This document shows positions 1 through 7,819 of a stretch of 64,000 bases of DNA, one piece after another. Made by a program: the position numbers and the translations under genes. Source of the stretch: Pseudanabaena sp. BC1403 (GTDB taxonomy: Bacteria; Cyanobacteriota; Cyanobacteriia; Pseudanabaenales; Pseudanabaenaceae); NCBI RefSeq assembly GCF_002914585.1, contig NZ_PDDM01000011.1, positions 1-64,000 on the forward strand, given 5' to 3'. Below the pieces are notes generated by a model that saw nothing but the letters and a program-made list of their open reading frames with translations, made no database searches and was not told the origin of the DNA. Position 1 is the stretch's first letter; each line of letters opens with the position of its first letter.

Positions 1-56
1 TTCGCTGTAATAACCCAAAATTATTCCTTTTTTCTCTTTGTCTGAGCTTATCCTAA

Positions 57-284
57 TTTGCACAAGTTATTTATTTTTCATTCCTTAGTAGAACTGGGTT
101 TACAGATCCAGCCCGTACTCTTTCACGTTTTTTGTCGCCGCAAGCGATCTTACTATGGGATGGCAATGAGATAGAGTATGCGTTAGACAATGAAAAAATC
201 TGTGAACTATTAATTCTAAAATATCGTGTATGTATAGAAGATGGACTACCTGATTACAACATTACAACGAGGAATATTCCATGA
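57..284 (+). pseudogene. Open frame without a start, possible C-terminal remnant of a partner ATPase gene
   Basis: An open frame runs from just after a stop at 54-56 to a TGA at 282-284, and that TGA overlaps the ATG of the next gene (ATGA). No start codon with a ribosome site is visible and the frame closes upstream, so this looks like the tail of a broken gene. The end-to-start overlap suggests it was once translated together with the TOPRIM-like gene. TOPRIM proteins of this kind often follow an AAA ATPase, but no ATPase motif is left here. The partner idea is inference. Confidence 0.3.
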
Positions 285-832
285 TTGCATATATTATCTG
301 TGAAGGGATTGACGACAAACAACTACTTAAAGCTGTTCTACCAGAAATATCTCTAAATCAAGTAGAAATCGTTGTTGGTGGCGGAATGTCTTCTGTGAAA
401 TCGATTGCACGTTCTCTAGTTGTTCGTAGGCAAACACCTGTTGCCATAGTTGTTGATTCAGATTCAACCGTGCCAGAATTAGTCCAAATACGTATTAGAG
501 AGACGACAGAGATAATTGAGAGCGTTTCAGTCAACACTCCTGTAAAAGTGATACTTTTTGTACCTGAGATAGAAGCTATCTTTTTCCAAGATATTCAATT
601 GCTGTCAAAATTACTGGGGTATACTCCGTCTCAAGATGAGCTTAGTTTGGCGGCTTCGCAACCACGTAAGGTGTTAGAGCAATTGTTGGCTAAATCTGAG
701 AAAGTACGAAATCGCACTGAAATCATTAATCAATTAGCCGAAGAAAATATTAATAATCTTCGCGATTTTCCAACCATAAAAGAACTAATCAAGTTTCTTC
801 AGTCCGTCCGTGAGCCAGCCAATGCCCATTAA
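281..832 (+). CDS. TOPRIM-domain protein (OLD/DUF4435-like), orphan
   Basis: 183 residues. The N-terminus reads IICEGIDDKQLL, the usual Glu-rich first TOPRIM motif, and near residue 65 comes VVDSDS, the DxD metal motif. The fold is thus probably a TOPRIM nuclease or a nucleotide-processing domain. Proteins like this usually work with an AAA ATPase encoded next door as a defence or repair pair; here the upstream gene seems reduced to a fragment. The gene starts at an ATG overlapping that fragment's stop, and its 3' end overlaps the start of the membrane-protein gene. The exact family is not certain. Confidence 0.6.
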   Translation: MIAYIICEGIDDKQLLKAVLPEISLNQVEIVVGGGMSSVKSIARSLVVRRQTPVAIVVDSDSTVPELVQIRIRETTEIIESVSVNTPVKVILFVPEIEAIFFQDIQLLSKLLGYTPSQDELSLAASQPRKVLEQLLAKSEKVRNRTEIINQLAEENINNLRDFPTIKELIKFLQSVREPANAH

Positions 833-1235
833 AAATCTGCTGTTTAATTTAGGTTTAGCGACACTCTCCACCCATGAGCTAGATGCTGTAACCCAATCTG
901 AGTGGCATTTGCTTTATATATTGAACAGTTTGCCAGAGCAAATAGCTGCAACTTCTTTTGTTGCTATCCATGTTCCATTCTTCGCAATCATTTTCTGGTT
1001 AGGCTTTAACGAAAACACGAGGGTTAAAGAATGGTCAAGAATTGTATTTGCGATATTCTTGATTGTTCATGCTGGATTGCATAAGGCTCTAGAAAATCAT
1101 CCGCTATATACCTTTAACTCGCCATTGTCTCAAGGATTAATTTTTGGAGCTGGGTTATTAGGGCTTCTGTACTTAATAGTTACCTATATATCGAATAGCC
1201 GCAATTCTAATTATGACAATCGACCTCAAATGTAA
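822..1235 (+). CDS. Small integral membrane protein, DUF6713-like
   Basis: About 137 residues if the ATG at 822 is used. An in-frame GTG at 810 is possible, but the ATG gives MPIKNLLFNLGLA, a cleaner start. Three hydrophobic segments can be seen, around FVAIHVPFFAIIFWLGF, IVFAIFLIVHAGL and LIFGAGLLGLLYLIV. The N-terminal string THELDAV followed by EWHLLYIL is what I recall for the DUF6713 family of unknown function. It overlaps the TOPRIM-like gene by 11 bases. No enzymatic motif is visible. Confidence 0.6.
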   Translation: MPIKNLLFNLGLATLSTHELDAVTQSEWHLLYILNSLPEQIAATSFVAIHVPFFAIIFWLGFNENTRVKEWSRIVFAIFLIVHAGLHKALENHPLYTFNSPLSQGLIFGAGLLGLLYLIVTYISNSRNSNYDNRPQM

Positions 1236-1241
1236 AAAGCC

Positions 1242-1625
1242 GTGACAATAGTATTATCAGTTAGCAACTTTATTAATCGTGAAAAGCTTAAGGTAAAGAC
1301 CAACGATGTATTTTTGCTTTCGGGATTGTTATGGCTAGATGATGATGGGGCGAGACTTTATAATTGGGAGGATGACCAATCTATAATCCTCAATGATCCT
1401 GAAGCTTGCTCAATATTGCGATCGCATTTTTCTTATGAGTATCTTGGGGGCGTAATATTGCAAGCTTGGGTAAAAGATGGAAATGAAGGGTTAGAGATTT
1501 ATAATGTGTATTGGTTTGCTAGCTGTGAGCCAAACCATAATCCTTGCGCCCCAAGTAAATTAGGAGCAAAGATAATTATTCGACCTGTACCAGAGCAATA
1601 TCAATATTGCAGAGAGCCTTTTTAG
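1242..1625 (+). CDS. Hypothetical protein
   Basis: 127 residues from a GTG start six bases after the preceding stop. It is soluble, with no signal peptide or membrane segment, and has a cysteine pair in the C-terminal half (SCEPNHNPCAPS). I do not recognise a family. The close spacing after the membrane protein suggests co-transcription. A HIP1-like GCGATCGC lies inside the frame, consistent with a resident gene. Confidence 0.5.
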   Translation: MTIVLSVSNFINREKLKVKTNDVFLLSGLLWLDDDGARLYNWEDDQSIILNDPEACSILRSHFSYEYLGGVILQAWVKDGNEGLEIYNVYWFASCEPNHNPCAPSKLGAKIIIRPVPEQYQYCREPF

Positions 1626-1640
1626 CTTGGATTTCTAAAT

Positions 1641-1838
1641 ATGCCAAAAATTGCGCAAATAACAATGCAAATAAATACAGAAGGCGATCGCATTTTATCT
1701 ACTACTCAAACAACTAAATCTTGCCACCCCTGCGAAGGCAAAGGCTATATATCAATTCGTGATTGCTCTGGAGAAATTCAACGCGAAGAAAACTGCTCAT
1801 TTTGCAATGGCTCAGGCAAAATCGAAATAGAGATTTGA
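1641..1838 (+). CDS. Small DnaJ-type zinc-finger protein
   Basis: 65 residues containing two CxxCxGxG-type motifs, CHPCEGKG and CSFCNGSG, about 20 residues apart. That is half of the cysteine-rich domain of DnaJ/Hsp40, which has four. One Zn ion could be held by the four cysteines. There is no J domain, so this is a stand-alone zinc ribbon rather than a co-chaperone. It is short but the motif is unmistakable, so the gene is probably real. Such proteins are common and uncharacterised in cyanobacteria. Confidence 0.65.
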   Translation: MPKIAQITMQINTEGDRILSTTQTTKSCHPCEGKGYISIRDCSGEIQREENCSFCNGSGKIEIEI

Positions 1839-1930
1839 ATTTAAAAATCAATCAAGTGCTTACAAAGTAAAGATTTTGACATTAAGCATAAAATACACTT
1901 GCCTAGTTTTTGTGACTATGCAAACATCTA

Positions 1931-1948
1931 TTTAGAATTTATTCTAAA
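1931..1948. promoter_or_regulatory. Palindrome upstream of the FecR lipoprotein gene
   Basis: TTTAGAAT and ATTCTAAA form an 8-bp inverted repeat with a 2-base centre, 20 bases before the ATG of the FecR-domain gene. Its place and symmetry fit an operator. The regulator is unknown. Confidence 0.35.
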
Positions 1949-1967
1949 TTTTAGATGAGATGTTCTC

Positions 1968-2951
1968 ATGAAACGTTCTTTGTTAATGCCTGCTATAGCG
2001 ATCGCACTATTTAGTTGCGAATCTCAACCAACTCCTGCACCTACTGCTCCAGTAACTAATGCTACGCCTAAGCCCATAGTAGTTCAAGAACAAGCGATCG
2101 CGAAAGTATCACTAGTTGAAGCAAAGCCAGTATCAGTAATATCAAAGAAAGATACTAAAGAAATCGATGCTAAAGTTGGAATGGGTTTACATGTAGCGGA
2201 TACTGTCCGCACACAAGGAAAAGGGAAAACTCAAATTGAATTTAATAATGGGATAGGATTTCGGATTGGAGGAGATTCAATAGTACAGATTAAACCCAAC
2301 AATCAACTTAATCTGACTGAGGGCAAGATGATTACTTGGGTGAAACCAGGATTAACAGTGCCAATTGAAATATCTACAGCCTATGCCACAGCCGCAATTC
2401 GAGGGACAACAGTCTTTGTTGAAATTCCTAAAGATATTAGTAAGGGAATTAGGTTTTTTTCTTGGGAGGGGACAGTAGTAGTTAAGTTAGCTAATCAGTC
2501 CAAAGAAATTATTTTGTTAACAGGTGAAGAAATAATTGTTAAGCCTAACTCCACAACACCTCCTGTTGTTCGTCGTTTGACACTCAATGAGTGGAAAGAA
2601 ATTTCTAAAACCAGTGAATTATTGCGAAGCTTCGATGCTCCATTGCCTACCCAAACAGTTATTGACAAGCTCGTCCCAGGACAATCAAGTCTCAGTCAAA
2701 CTCCTCCAGCCAGTATTGACAAATCCGTTCCAATCCAACCAAGCCCTAGTCAAACTCCTCCAGCCAGTATTGACAAATCCGTTCCAAAGCAACCAAGTTC
2801 TAGTCAAACTCCAGCCAATATTGACAAATCCGTTCCAATCCAACCAAGTCCTAGTGAAACTCCTCCTGCCGAGCCAATTGATGAACAGGTTCGTGTTAAA
2901 CCTAATTTGGATAACCCAAAGAAGCAAGACGACGATGATGATGATGATTAA
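1968..2951 (+). CDS. FecR-domain lipoprotein with a proline-rich repeat tail
   Basis: 327 residues. The N-terminus (MKRSLLMPAIAIALFSC) is a lipoprotein signal with the lipid-accepting Cys near residue 17. Residues about 70-200 have the FecR pattern: VADTVRTQGKGKTQIEF, then IGGDSIVQI, then AAIRGTTVFVE. FecR domains typically sit in the periplasm and bind surfaces or transmit signals. Residues about 240-300 are a tandem repeat rich in Pro and Ser, and the protein ends in a run of Asp. The last Asp codons form part of the terminator stem that follows. No sigma factor or TonB receptor is next to it, so an iron role is not implied. Confidence 0.7.
   Translation: MKRSLLMPAIAIALFSCESQPTPAPTAPVTNATPKPIVVQEQAIAKVSLVEAKPVSVISKKDTKEIDAKVGMGLHVADTVRTQGKGKTQIEFNNGIGFRIGGDSIVQIKPNNQLNLTEGKMITWVKPGLTVPIEISTAYATAAIRGTTVFVEIPKDISKGIRFFSWEGTVVVKLANQSKEIILLTGEEIIVKPNSTTPPVVRRLTLNEWKEISKTSELLRSFDAPLPTQTVIDKLVPGQSSLSQTPPASIDKSVPIQPSPSQTPPASIDKSVPKQPSSSQTPANIDKSVPIQPSPSETPPAEPIDEQVRVKPNLDNPKKQDDDDDDD
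2680..2872 (+). repeat. In-frame tandem repeat of about 54 bp within the FecR lipoprotein gene
   Basis: Three and a half copies of an 18-residue unit with core ASIDKSVPIQPSPSQTPP. One copy is a codon shorter. Exact tandem DNA repeats of this kind change copy number easily, so the linker length is expected to vary between strains. Confidence 0.75.
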
Positions 2952-2995
2952 TTTTAGAGGTGCTTTGCACCTCTAAAATTAATCATCATCATCAT
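2935..2995. terminator. 29-bp perfect palindromic terminator shared by convergent genes
   Basis: Arms 2935-2963 and 2967-2995 pair perfectly around the loop TTT, with GTGC-TTT-GCAC at the tip. Rightward it runs into a T tract (2995-3000), as for an intrinsic terminator of the FecR gene. The left arm lies over the Asp codons of that gene and the right arm reaches the stop codon of the gene on the other strand. Confidence 0.85.
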
Positions 2996-3618
2996 TTTTT
3001 GATTTTAAATGATGAAATAAAGCGATCAGCATCGGCTTGCGAGAATTTGTCTGAAGGAGCTACTACAACTACCTGATAGAGACGAATATTATCTGCAATA
3101 CAAATTCGTCCTTTTGCAGTTGCATCAATCGATTGAATCTTCCCAGTACCATCGAAATCTAGGCATGGCGATTCGCCAAGTTTAGACTCTTTGGAAGAAT
3201 TGATTTTGCCTTTAATGCTCCCAGTAATAAAACCTTTCGCACCTAGATTGATCCTTTCTTGGAGCTCAGAGTCAGTAAATTTTGCTGGGTAGTCATTATA
3301 GCTAACCATATAGGCTGAAGTATTGGACTCAGATATTGCCATATTTATCTTGACTGCACCAACTTCAGTCTTCTTTTCTTGAGACTGTTCTTGTGGTTTA
3401 GTTGGCATTTGCACGCTGAATTTCCCAGACTCTGAATTGTAGTCTTGCCAACCATTTGTAGCTGAGGGTTCAGGTTTAGAATCTGTATTTTTAGCTTGAT
3501 CGGATGAATTGCTTGGAGTTGCTGATTTTGATGAACTTGCGGTTTCGGTTGTAGATGGGGTACAAGCACTTACAGCAAATAAAACCAAACTAACTGCAAA
3601 GGAAAGATATTTTTTCAT
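2992..3618 (-). CDS. Lipoprotein of unknown function
   Basis: 208 residues. The signal peptide ends in the lipobox VSAC, Cys near residue 19, followed by a Ser/Thr/Lys linker to about residue 55. The mature domain starts WQDYNSESGKFSVQMP, a motif seen in cyanobacterial lipoproteins with a PsbP/LppP-like flavour, but I cannot name the family. A disulfide is possible between two later cysteines (SPCLDFDG and GRICIA). It converges on the FecR gene through the shared terminator. Confidence 0.6.
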   Translation of the reverse strand: MKKYLSFAVSLVLFAVSACTPSTTETASSSKSATPSNSSDQAKNTDSKPEPSATNGWQDYNSESGKFSVQMPTKPQEQSQEKKTEVGAVKINMAISESNTSAYMVSYNDYPAKFTDSELQERINLGAKGFITGSIKGKINSSKESKLGESPCLDFDGTGKIQSIDATAKGRICIADNIRLYQVVVVAPSDKFSQADADRFISSFKIKK

Positions 3619-3808
3619 GTTTATTGAATGTTGTGTTTTTAGTTAGCAATGGGATGGGATGAGCATCCCTATAGAAACTACAGTTACGCTAATGCTTAAA
3701 GACTTAATTAGCAATAGTTTCAGTCGCCAAATTTTATCTTGATTCGGGATTACTCATGGGGGGCTGCTCATATCATATCTATCAGAAGTCCCTATCACTA
3801 ACTAAAAC
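3619..3808. other. Intergenic stretch before the left insertion site
   Basis: The 5' flank of the lipoprotein gene followed by AT-rich sequence. I see no gene. Together with the left recombination site and the operator that follow, this makes a gene-free stretch of about 360 bases. Confidence 0.5.
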
Positions 3809-3868
3809 TAGCTTACGAATTTAAGATTTATAGTTTAGCTTACGTAAATATCCAACGGTTGCCCGAAA
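3809..3868 (-). other. Left dif-like/att site (site L)
   Basis: The plus strand has an outer box TAGCTTACGAATTTA at 3809-3823, an inner arm TAGCTTACGTAAA from 3836, then the core TATCC at 3849-3853. Read on the minus strand the site is a degenerate arm GGGCAACCGT, centre TGGATAT and a full arm TTACGTAAGCT. The full arm matches the Bacillus XerD-type arm TTATGTAAACT at 9 of 11 positions. The element-side arm has lost the symmetry, as expected at the edge of an integrated element. Confidence 0.6.
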
Positions 3869-3916
3869 TGCTTGCTGCAAAAGGGTTTTAGTATTCTGAA
3901 CAGTAATCAAAAATAG

Positions 3917-3976
3917 ATGACAAGACTTAAAATAAGTCCTATAATGAGACTAGCAATCTCGTTATAGGACTTATTT
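3917..3976 (+). promoter_or_regulatory. Promoter with overlapping 21-bp operator palindrome (element A)
   Basis: ATGACA at 3917-3922, a 17-base spacer and TATAAT at 3940-3945 form a near-consensus sigma-70 promoter. The -10 lies inside an inverted repeat: arms AAAATAAGTCCTATAATGAGA and its partner ending 3976 differ at one position and are separated by 7 bases. Transcription would start near the centre, so the symmetry is probably read as DNA by a repressor. A close copy lies at the outer end of element B. Confidence 0.7.
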
Positions 3977-3978
3977 TA

Positions 3979-4257
3979 ATGGGGACAATCGCAAAAACTA
4001 GAAAACCAAATAAACAGCAAATTGCGTTAACTAAACCAGTGGCGAAAGCCATAGCGATCGAAGAACTAGATGAAGATGAAGTCGAGTACCTGTTGTTGTT
4101 GATGGCAAGTTTTAAAACCTACAGCGATAAAGCTCACAACTCTTATTTAAAACCTGCTCGGATTCCACCAATTTCTCTTGGCAAAGCCAACTTCTTCAAA
4201 CTTAGATACAAACTAGAAAATATCGTTGTCCCCAAGGATTTAATCGATTCTATCTGA
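3979..4257 (+). CDS. Small basic/acidic protein of element A, unknown
   Basis: 92 residues, first gene after the left site, served by the strong operator-covered promoter. The N-terminus is basic (TRKPNKQQ), then an acidic helix-like patch EELDEDEVEYLLLLM. I do not recognise a family. Its position at the element edge under tight control would suit an excision factor or a regulator, but that is only position-based inference. No relative is seen in element B. It overlaps the convergent coiled-coil gene by 18 bases. Confidence 0.5.
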   Translation: MGTIAKTRKPNKQQIALTKPVAKAIAIEELDEDEVEYLLLLMASFKTYSDKAHNSYLKPARIPPISLGKANFFKLRYKLENIVVPKDLIDSI

Positions 4258-4473
4258 GTATCTATGTTTACGATTCTCCTTTACTTCCGCTTTCAAATCC
4301 TTAGTATCGTCTTTCAAGGACTGGATATCTTTATGGATCACTTTGATTTCTCCCAATACTTCAGCCTGTGCTACCTTTTGGCTTTGTTGGATACTGCTGA
4401 TTGATACAGTTACCTTTACCGCACTGGCTATGATTGCTAAGGCTAGAGTGGCTTCGATTATAAGTGGGGGCAT
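4240..4473 (-). CDS. Single-pass membrane protein with coiled coil (element A)
   Basis: 77 residues. One hydrophobic helix (LIIEATLALAIIASAVKVTV, residues about 4-23) is followed by a charged coiled coil to the end (DIQSLKDDTKDLKAEVKE). The plan resembles small phage membrane proteins such as spanin-like or virion-anchoring proteins. It is last in a leftward operon of four genes. A coiled-coil protein of similar position lies in element B, though without the membrane helix. Function unknown. Confidence 0.55.
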   Translation of the reverse strand: MPPLIIEATLALAIIASAVKVTVSISSIQQSQKVAQAEVLGEIKVIHKDIQSLKDDTKDLKAEVKENRKHRYSDRID

Positions 4474-4476
4474 AGC

Positions 4477-4860
4477 TTATATACTTCCTATGAATAAATT
4501 GTCGTTTAGATTAGCAACTAGAACTCCTTCAGGTAATAGAATTTCGTGAATTACAACCTGACACTGAGTATTGATTTGCCTGTAAGGAATCAACTTTAAT
4601 CGATAGTTGACAGCCTGAGAACTATCAATTTTGACTAGGTTTTTTGTAAGTTTTAATTGTTGATTTTGACCATCAACAAAGCCAACTTCACGAATAAAAA
4701 ACAGTGGTTGAAAATTGCCGAAAAATACAGAATTACTTCTTAGTTTTGACAAAGAATTAATCTCTATAACCAAGTTTTGAGCAGTCATTTGCATCGGTAG
4801 AATTACTTCACGTTTAAGCGCGAAATTAATAGTTGATCGGTGCAAAAGTCTTGTGTTCAT
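4477..4860 (-). CDS. Putative structural or assembly protein of element A
   Basis: 127 residues rich in beta-type sequence (NSVFFGNFQPLFFIREVGFV), no catalytic motif, no signal. Third gene of the leftward block, three bases from the coiled-coil gene. Element B has a 124-residue protein in the matching slot, but I cannot show they are related. Minor structural protein is a context guess. Confidence 0.45.
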   Translation of the reverse strand: MNTRLLHRSTINFALKREVILPMQMTAQNLVIEINSLSKLRSNSVFFGNFQPLFFIREVGFVDGQNQQLKLTKNLVKIDSSQAVNYRLKLIPYRQINTQCQVVIHEILLPEGVLVANLNDNLFIGSI

Positions 4861-4885
4861 TGTTGTTTATAGAGATTAATTCGGG

Positions 4886-5335
4886 CTATTTCTTAGCTGT
4901 AGGGGATTTTTTAGCCGCAGGCTTGGCTTTTAATTTCTTGGAATCACCCAAAATTTGAGCCGATCCAGCGGGAGTTTTGAAAACGATCGCCTTAGAGTTT
5001 TTCGCCAAAACAGTTTTAGCTAGTCCATAGCTGCAATTCGTGGGAATCACAACTGAATACCACGCAACCCCATCAGCACTGCATTGCATGGATCTCTTGC
5101 CTGACCCTGTGCCGCCTGACCTAGGCAAGTACAAGCGCCCCTTCTTGTCTTTGACTAGTTTGGGTACTGTTTTCGCTTCAGTAGCAGGCTTGAGTTTGAT
5201 GTCAAGTGCCTTGATCGTCGATTCAGGAATCTTTGCAATTAATTGAATGGTGACATCTTTGCCAGCTCGCTTGATTTTCTTAGAACCAAACACAAGCGGT
5301 AACCGTCTACCAGTAGCAGGTCTTTTACCAGCCAT
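4886..5335 (-). CDS. Lys-rich protein with histone H1-like tail (element A)
   Basis: 149 residues, very basic. Starts MAGKRPATGRRLPLVFGSKK and ends in a Lys/Ala/Pro tail (KKLKAKPAAKKSPTAKK) like that of H1-type or phage core DNA-binding proteins. A middle part, GGTGSGKRSMQCSADGVAWY, looks beta-rich. Binding or condensing the element's DNA in a particle is plausible. It sits directly after the likely coat gene and its hairpin. Gly-Lys in GSGKRS is not a P-loop, because no Walker B follows. Confidence 0.5.
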   Translation of the reverse strand: MAGKRPATGRRLPLVFGSKKIKRAGKDVTIQLIAKIPESTIKALDIKLKPATEAKTVPKLVKDKKGRLYLPRSGGTGSGKRSMQCSADGVAWYSVVIPTNCSYGLAKTVLAKNSKAIVFKTPAGSAQILGDSKKLKAKPAAKKSPTAKK

Positions 5336-5367
5336 AGTTTTTATTTCCTATACAAATAGTTTTTGAT

Positions 5368-5410
5368 AATTCGATAGATAGGGTCAATTGGGGACTCTAT
5401 CTATCGAATT
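5368..5410 (-). terminator. Hairpin after the putative coat gene (element A)
   Basis: Perfect 14-bp arms AATTCGATAGATAG (5368-5381) and CTATCTATCGAATT (5397-5410). On the coding strand the loop carries AGAGTCCC, which is also in the loop of the hairpin after the matching gene of element B. It lacks a T tract, so it may stabilise or tune the upstream message rather than end it. Confidence 0.6.
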
Positions 5411-5415
5411 GGGTT

Positions 5416-5922
5416 CTAAACGTAGTCAAGAGCGGTCAAGGTGACCTCACCAGCATCACCAAACGCAGGGGTAAATGGAATCTGTGCGGCGATGGTTGCA
5501 ATGCGAGTCTCAAGGGAGATTTCAACAGTGATGTTTGTAGGCTGATCGCTTTCAGGTGTGACAGTCTTCTCAGCAGCACTTAGCTTTTGAGCGAGTTCCA
5601 AAACTACACCCATCTTGGTTGTAGATTTTGCGTCGCCTGTGCCAACTGTAAAGGCGGAATAGGTAGAGCCAAGGTAATCAGACGCAGTGATAACCGATGC
5701 GCCTGCCGTTGAGATTGTTTCGGCAATTGGAAGAGCTACGTTGATCGAATAGGAATTGCCGTCAAAGTCAGCCGACATGGTGACGTTGTTTTTAGGAGCT
5801 TGGCTAGAGTTAGCCGCGTTGCGAGTCTTTTCGGCTTCGTTCAATTTGCGGACAGCTTCTACAAAGGCACTTGATAAAGTTGTAGAGTCTAGATCCGAAC
5901 CAGTAGGGACATATGCAGTCAT
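5416..5922 (-). CDS. Putative major structural protein with internal duplication (element A)
   Basis: 168 residues with two similar halves. FVEAVRKLNEAEKTRN is echoed by VLELAQKLSAAEKTVT, and each is followed by Asn/Thr-rich beta sequence. It starts a leftward operon from a divergent promoter region and is followed by a strong hairpin, the layout expected of an abundantly made coat protein. Element B instead has two separate paralogous genes in this slot. There is no database-like hallmark; the structural role is inferred. Confidence 0.45.
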   Translation of the reverse strand: MTAYVPTGSDLDSTTLSSAFVEAVRKLNEAEKTRNAANSSQAPKNNVTMSADFDGNSYSINVALPIAETISTAGASVITASDYLGSTYSAFTVGTGDAKSTTKMGVVLELAQKLSAAEKTVTPESDQPTNITVEISLETRIATIAAQIPFTPAFGDAGEVTLTALDYV

Positions 5923-6028
5923 GGGTTTTTATCCGTTGATAATTGACTTAATGGATGTATCTAAATTAGAAGGATTTGAAATTGTTCGGCAAATCGTAAA
6001 CACAAACTGGGCAAGGCTTTTAAGCTTT

Positions 6029-6066
6029 AAGAGAAGCCTTTGACCCTAGGGTGCAAGGCTTCTCTT
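6029..6066. other. Hairpin in the divergent control region of element A
   Basis: AAGAGAAGCCTT and AAGGCTTCTCTT (12 bp) with an inner CCCTAGGG stem. It lies between the start of the leftward structural operon and the rightward block beginning at 6128. It could be a leader hairpin or a terminator for leftward read-through. Confidence 0.5.
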
Positions 6067-6127
6067 TCGAGTTGCCGAAAAAAATTTTAAAAGCCTAATA
6101 TTTAGGCAGTAAATTTAGGTAGTTTTC

Positions 6128-6454
6128 ATGACTGCAATCGTTCGCACAGGTGTGCCTAGTAGTACTCAGCATCGTTTACCAGACAATGTCGATACAGTGG
6201 AAAGAAATATTGCATGGGCTTTTGAGATTCTGTGGGATTTGTACGGAACTTCAGAGTTCTACCCTGTAAAGAATGCAGCCCCCGTAATGAGAGTGCAAAA
6301 GAATACTTTTAAAGCTGGCAATGGCAAGCGGACTAATCTTTACTCGGTTTACCTTACTGTTGACGACGATTTTGGGCGGGATGGTAATACGAAAGAATGG
6401 CTAGCTACTGAAGAAATCGGTGACGCTGTAGCAAGCAATGGATTTAATAGCTAA
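6128..6454 (+). CDS. Small late protein of element A, unknown
   Basis: 108 residues, soluble, with a tryptophan-rich N-terminal half (NIAWAFEILWDLYG) and an acidic middle (VDDDFGRDGNTKEW). First gene of the rightward late block, 32 bases before the fibre gene. Element B has a 118-residue protein next to its fibre gene, but on the other side of it. I do not recognise the family. Confidence 0.5.
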   Translation: MTAIVRTGVPSSTQHRLPDNVDTVERNIAWAFEILWDLYGTSEFYPVKNAAPVMRVQKNTFKAGNGKRTNLYSVYLTVDDDFGRDGNTKEWLATEEIGDAVASNGFNS

Positions 6455-6486
6455 CAGTAAAAATCGAACTATAAACACTAAAATCT

Positions 6487-7794
6487 ATGACTTTATTTAC
6501 AAACATTTGGAATGCTGATCACGAGTTTGCTGATGGCAATATTGAGATTGCAAACACTCTAAGCAGTCTCCGTAAAGCTTATATCGAAACACTCGTTACA
6601 GGGCTTTCTGACAGCTTGGCTTATCCAATCTTGCTAGGTTTCTTATACCAGATTGATGCTAGCGCAAAGCGCTCAAAACCTTATCCAATTGTGTCGCAAC
6701 GTCAAACGATCAATCTAGATTTGTCAGAGTGCGAGACATTCATTTTTATTCCATCAAATCGACTGATTGATGATTACACCTTGAAGTTGTATGTCTCCAC
6801 TGAGTCAGGCAGTGGTGAAATTGACTTATCTGCTTATGCTCTTAAAACCGAGCTGCCAGATTTATCGAATTATGTCAGTGCATCCCAACTAGCGACGGCA
6901 TTAAGTGATTATGCTTTAGTATCGCAACTTCCAGATTTATCGAATTATGTCACTGAATCTAGTCTAGCAACTGCCCTTGCCGACTATGTTCTGACAGCCG
7001 ATTTGCCGAGTAGCAGTGGCTCTCAAAACTTCATTGCTCTATCCGCGAATGCGATGCTTGAGAGCAATAAGAAGTATCTGGCGATTTTGCCCGACTTAGT
7101 TCATGTCTTACCTGTATCGCCAATTGTTGGCGATGATATCAAGATTGCAACGGGTAATTTTAGTACAAAGGTATTTCAAAACACTTCTCAAACCATTCTC
7201 AATCTTGCAACTCAAACGCCTTCAGGAAGCGATACAGGGCTAATCCTTAAGCCTTATTCTTCTATCCAATTAATCTATATTGGTGATGGACTATGGATTA
7301 CTGGGTTTAGATCCAGAACGGTTAATAATTGGCTGCCAGAATCCGTAGAAAGCACGGCAAGCATTAAATCGTATACACCAACAAATCTAGAATCGTATGG
7401 CTATCAAGGCTCTGATATAGTTTCTAAAATTAACGATGGAGATACATCTAGGGGTGTTACATGGAGTGGAGGATCTACTAATGGCAAATTTGGGCTGATT
7501 GCTACATTTGCTGATCTAGTAATCCTATCCAGTATTAATTACTGGCTTGGGCAATTTAATGGTGGATATAATACCCCTAGTACCGTAGATATTTATTTGG
7601 GTAATGCGATCGATAGCGCAAATCTCATTCAGTCGTTTACATTCCCAAATTTGCAAGGCAGTATCAATCTATCTAACAGTGCAAGTTCTAGCCAGTATTT
7701 ATTTGTTTTTAACAATGGAAGTATCTATGTATCTGTTAATGAAATACAGTTGCTAGGCAAGAGTGCCACAGGTGGCGAGATTGTGGCGGTTTAG
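6487..7794 (+). CDS. Tail-fibre-like receptor-binding protein (element A)
   Basis: 435 residues. The N-terminal 110 residues are unique. Residues about 118-172 are fibre-type repeats (LPDLSNYV occurs twice, with LATALSDYA and LATALADYV between). The C-terminal half has a beta domain and then a discoidin/F5-8-like region (NNWLPESVESTAS, YWLGQF), ending GKSATGGEIVAV. The whole C-terminal half matches the fibre of element B, including TGNFS, ILKPYS and FRSR. Such proteins bind a host surface for phages. No chaperone or baseplate gene accompanies it. Confidence 0.65.
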   Translation: MTLFTNIWNADHEFADGNIEIANTLSSLRKAYIETLVTGLSDSLAYPILLGFLYQIDASAKRSKPYPIVSQRQTINLDLSECETFIFIPSNRLIDDYTLKLYVSTESGSGEIDLSAYALKTELPDLSNYVSASQLATALSDYALVSQLPDLSNYVTESSLATALADYVLTADLPSSSGSQNFIALSANAMLESNKKYLAILPDLVHVLPVSPIVGDDIKIATGNFSTKVFQNTSQTILNLATQTPSGSDTGLILKPYSSIQLIYIGDGLWITGFRSRTVNNWLPESVESTASIKSYTPTNLESYGYQGSDIVSKINDGDTSRGVTWSGGSTNGKFGLIATFADLVILSSINYWLGQFNGGYNTPSTVDIYLGNAIDSANLIQSFTFPNLQGSINLSNSASSSQYLFVFNNGSIYVSVNEIQLLGKSATGGEIVAV

Positions 7795-7819
7795 ATATTG
7801 ATTTTATTGGAGAAAAAAG

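Noticed and set aside
2587-2976. 129-codon frame on the plus strand and an 80-codon frame on the minus strand over the FecR repeat
   Set aside because: Both are frame shadows of the tandem repeat; no ribosome site and repetitive Leu/Gln or Trp/Thr composition.
4886-5335. GTGSGK in the Lys-rich protein as an ATP-binding loop
   Set aside because: Too short a protein, no Walker B, and the segment is in a beta-type, Gly-rich turn.
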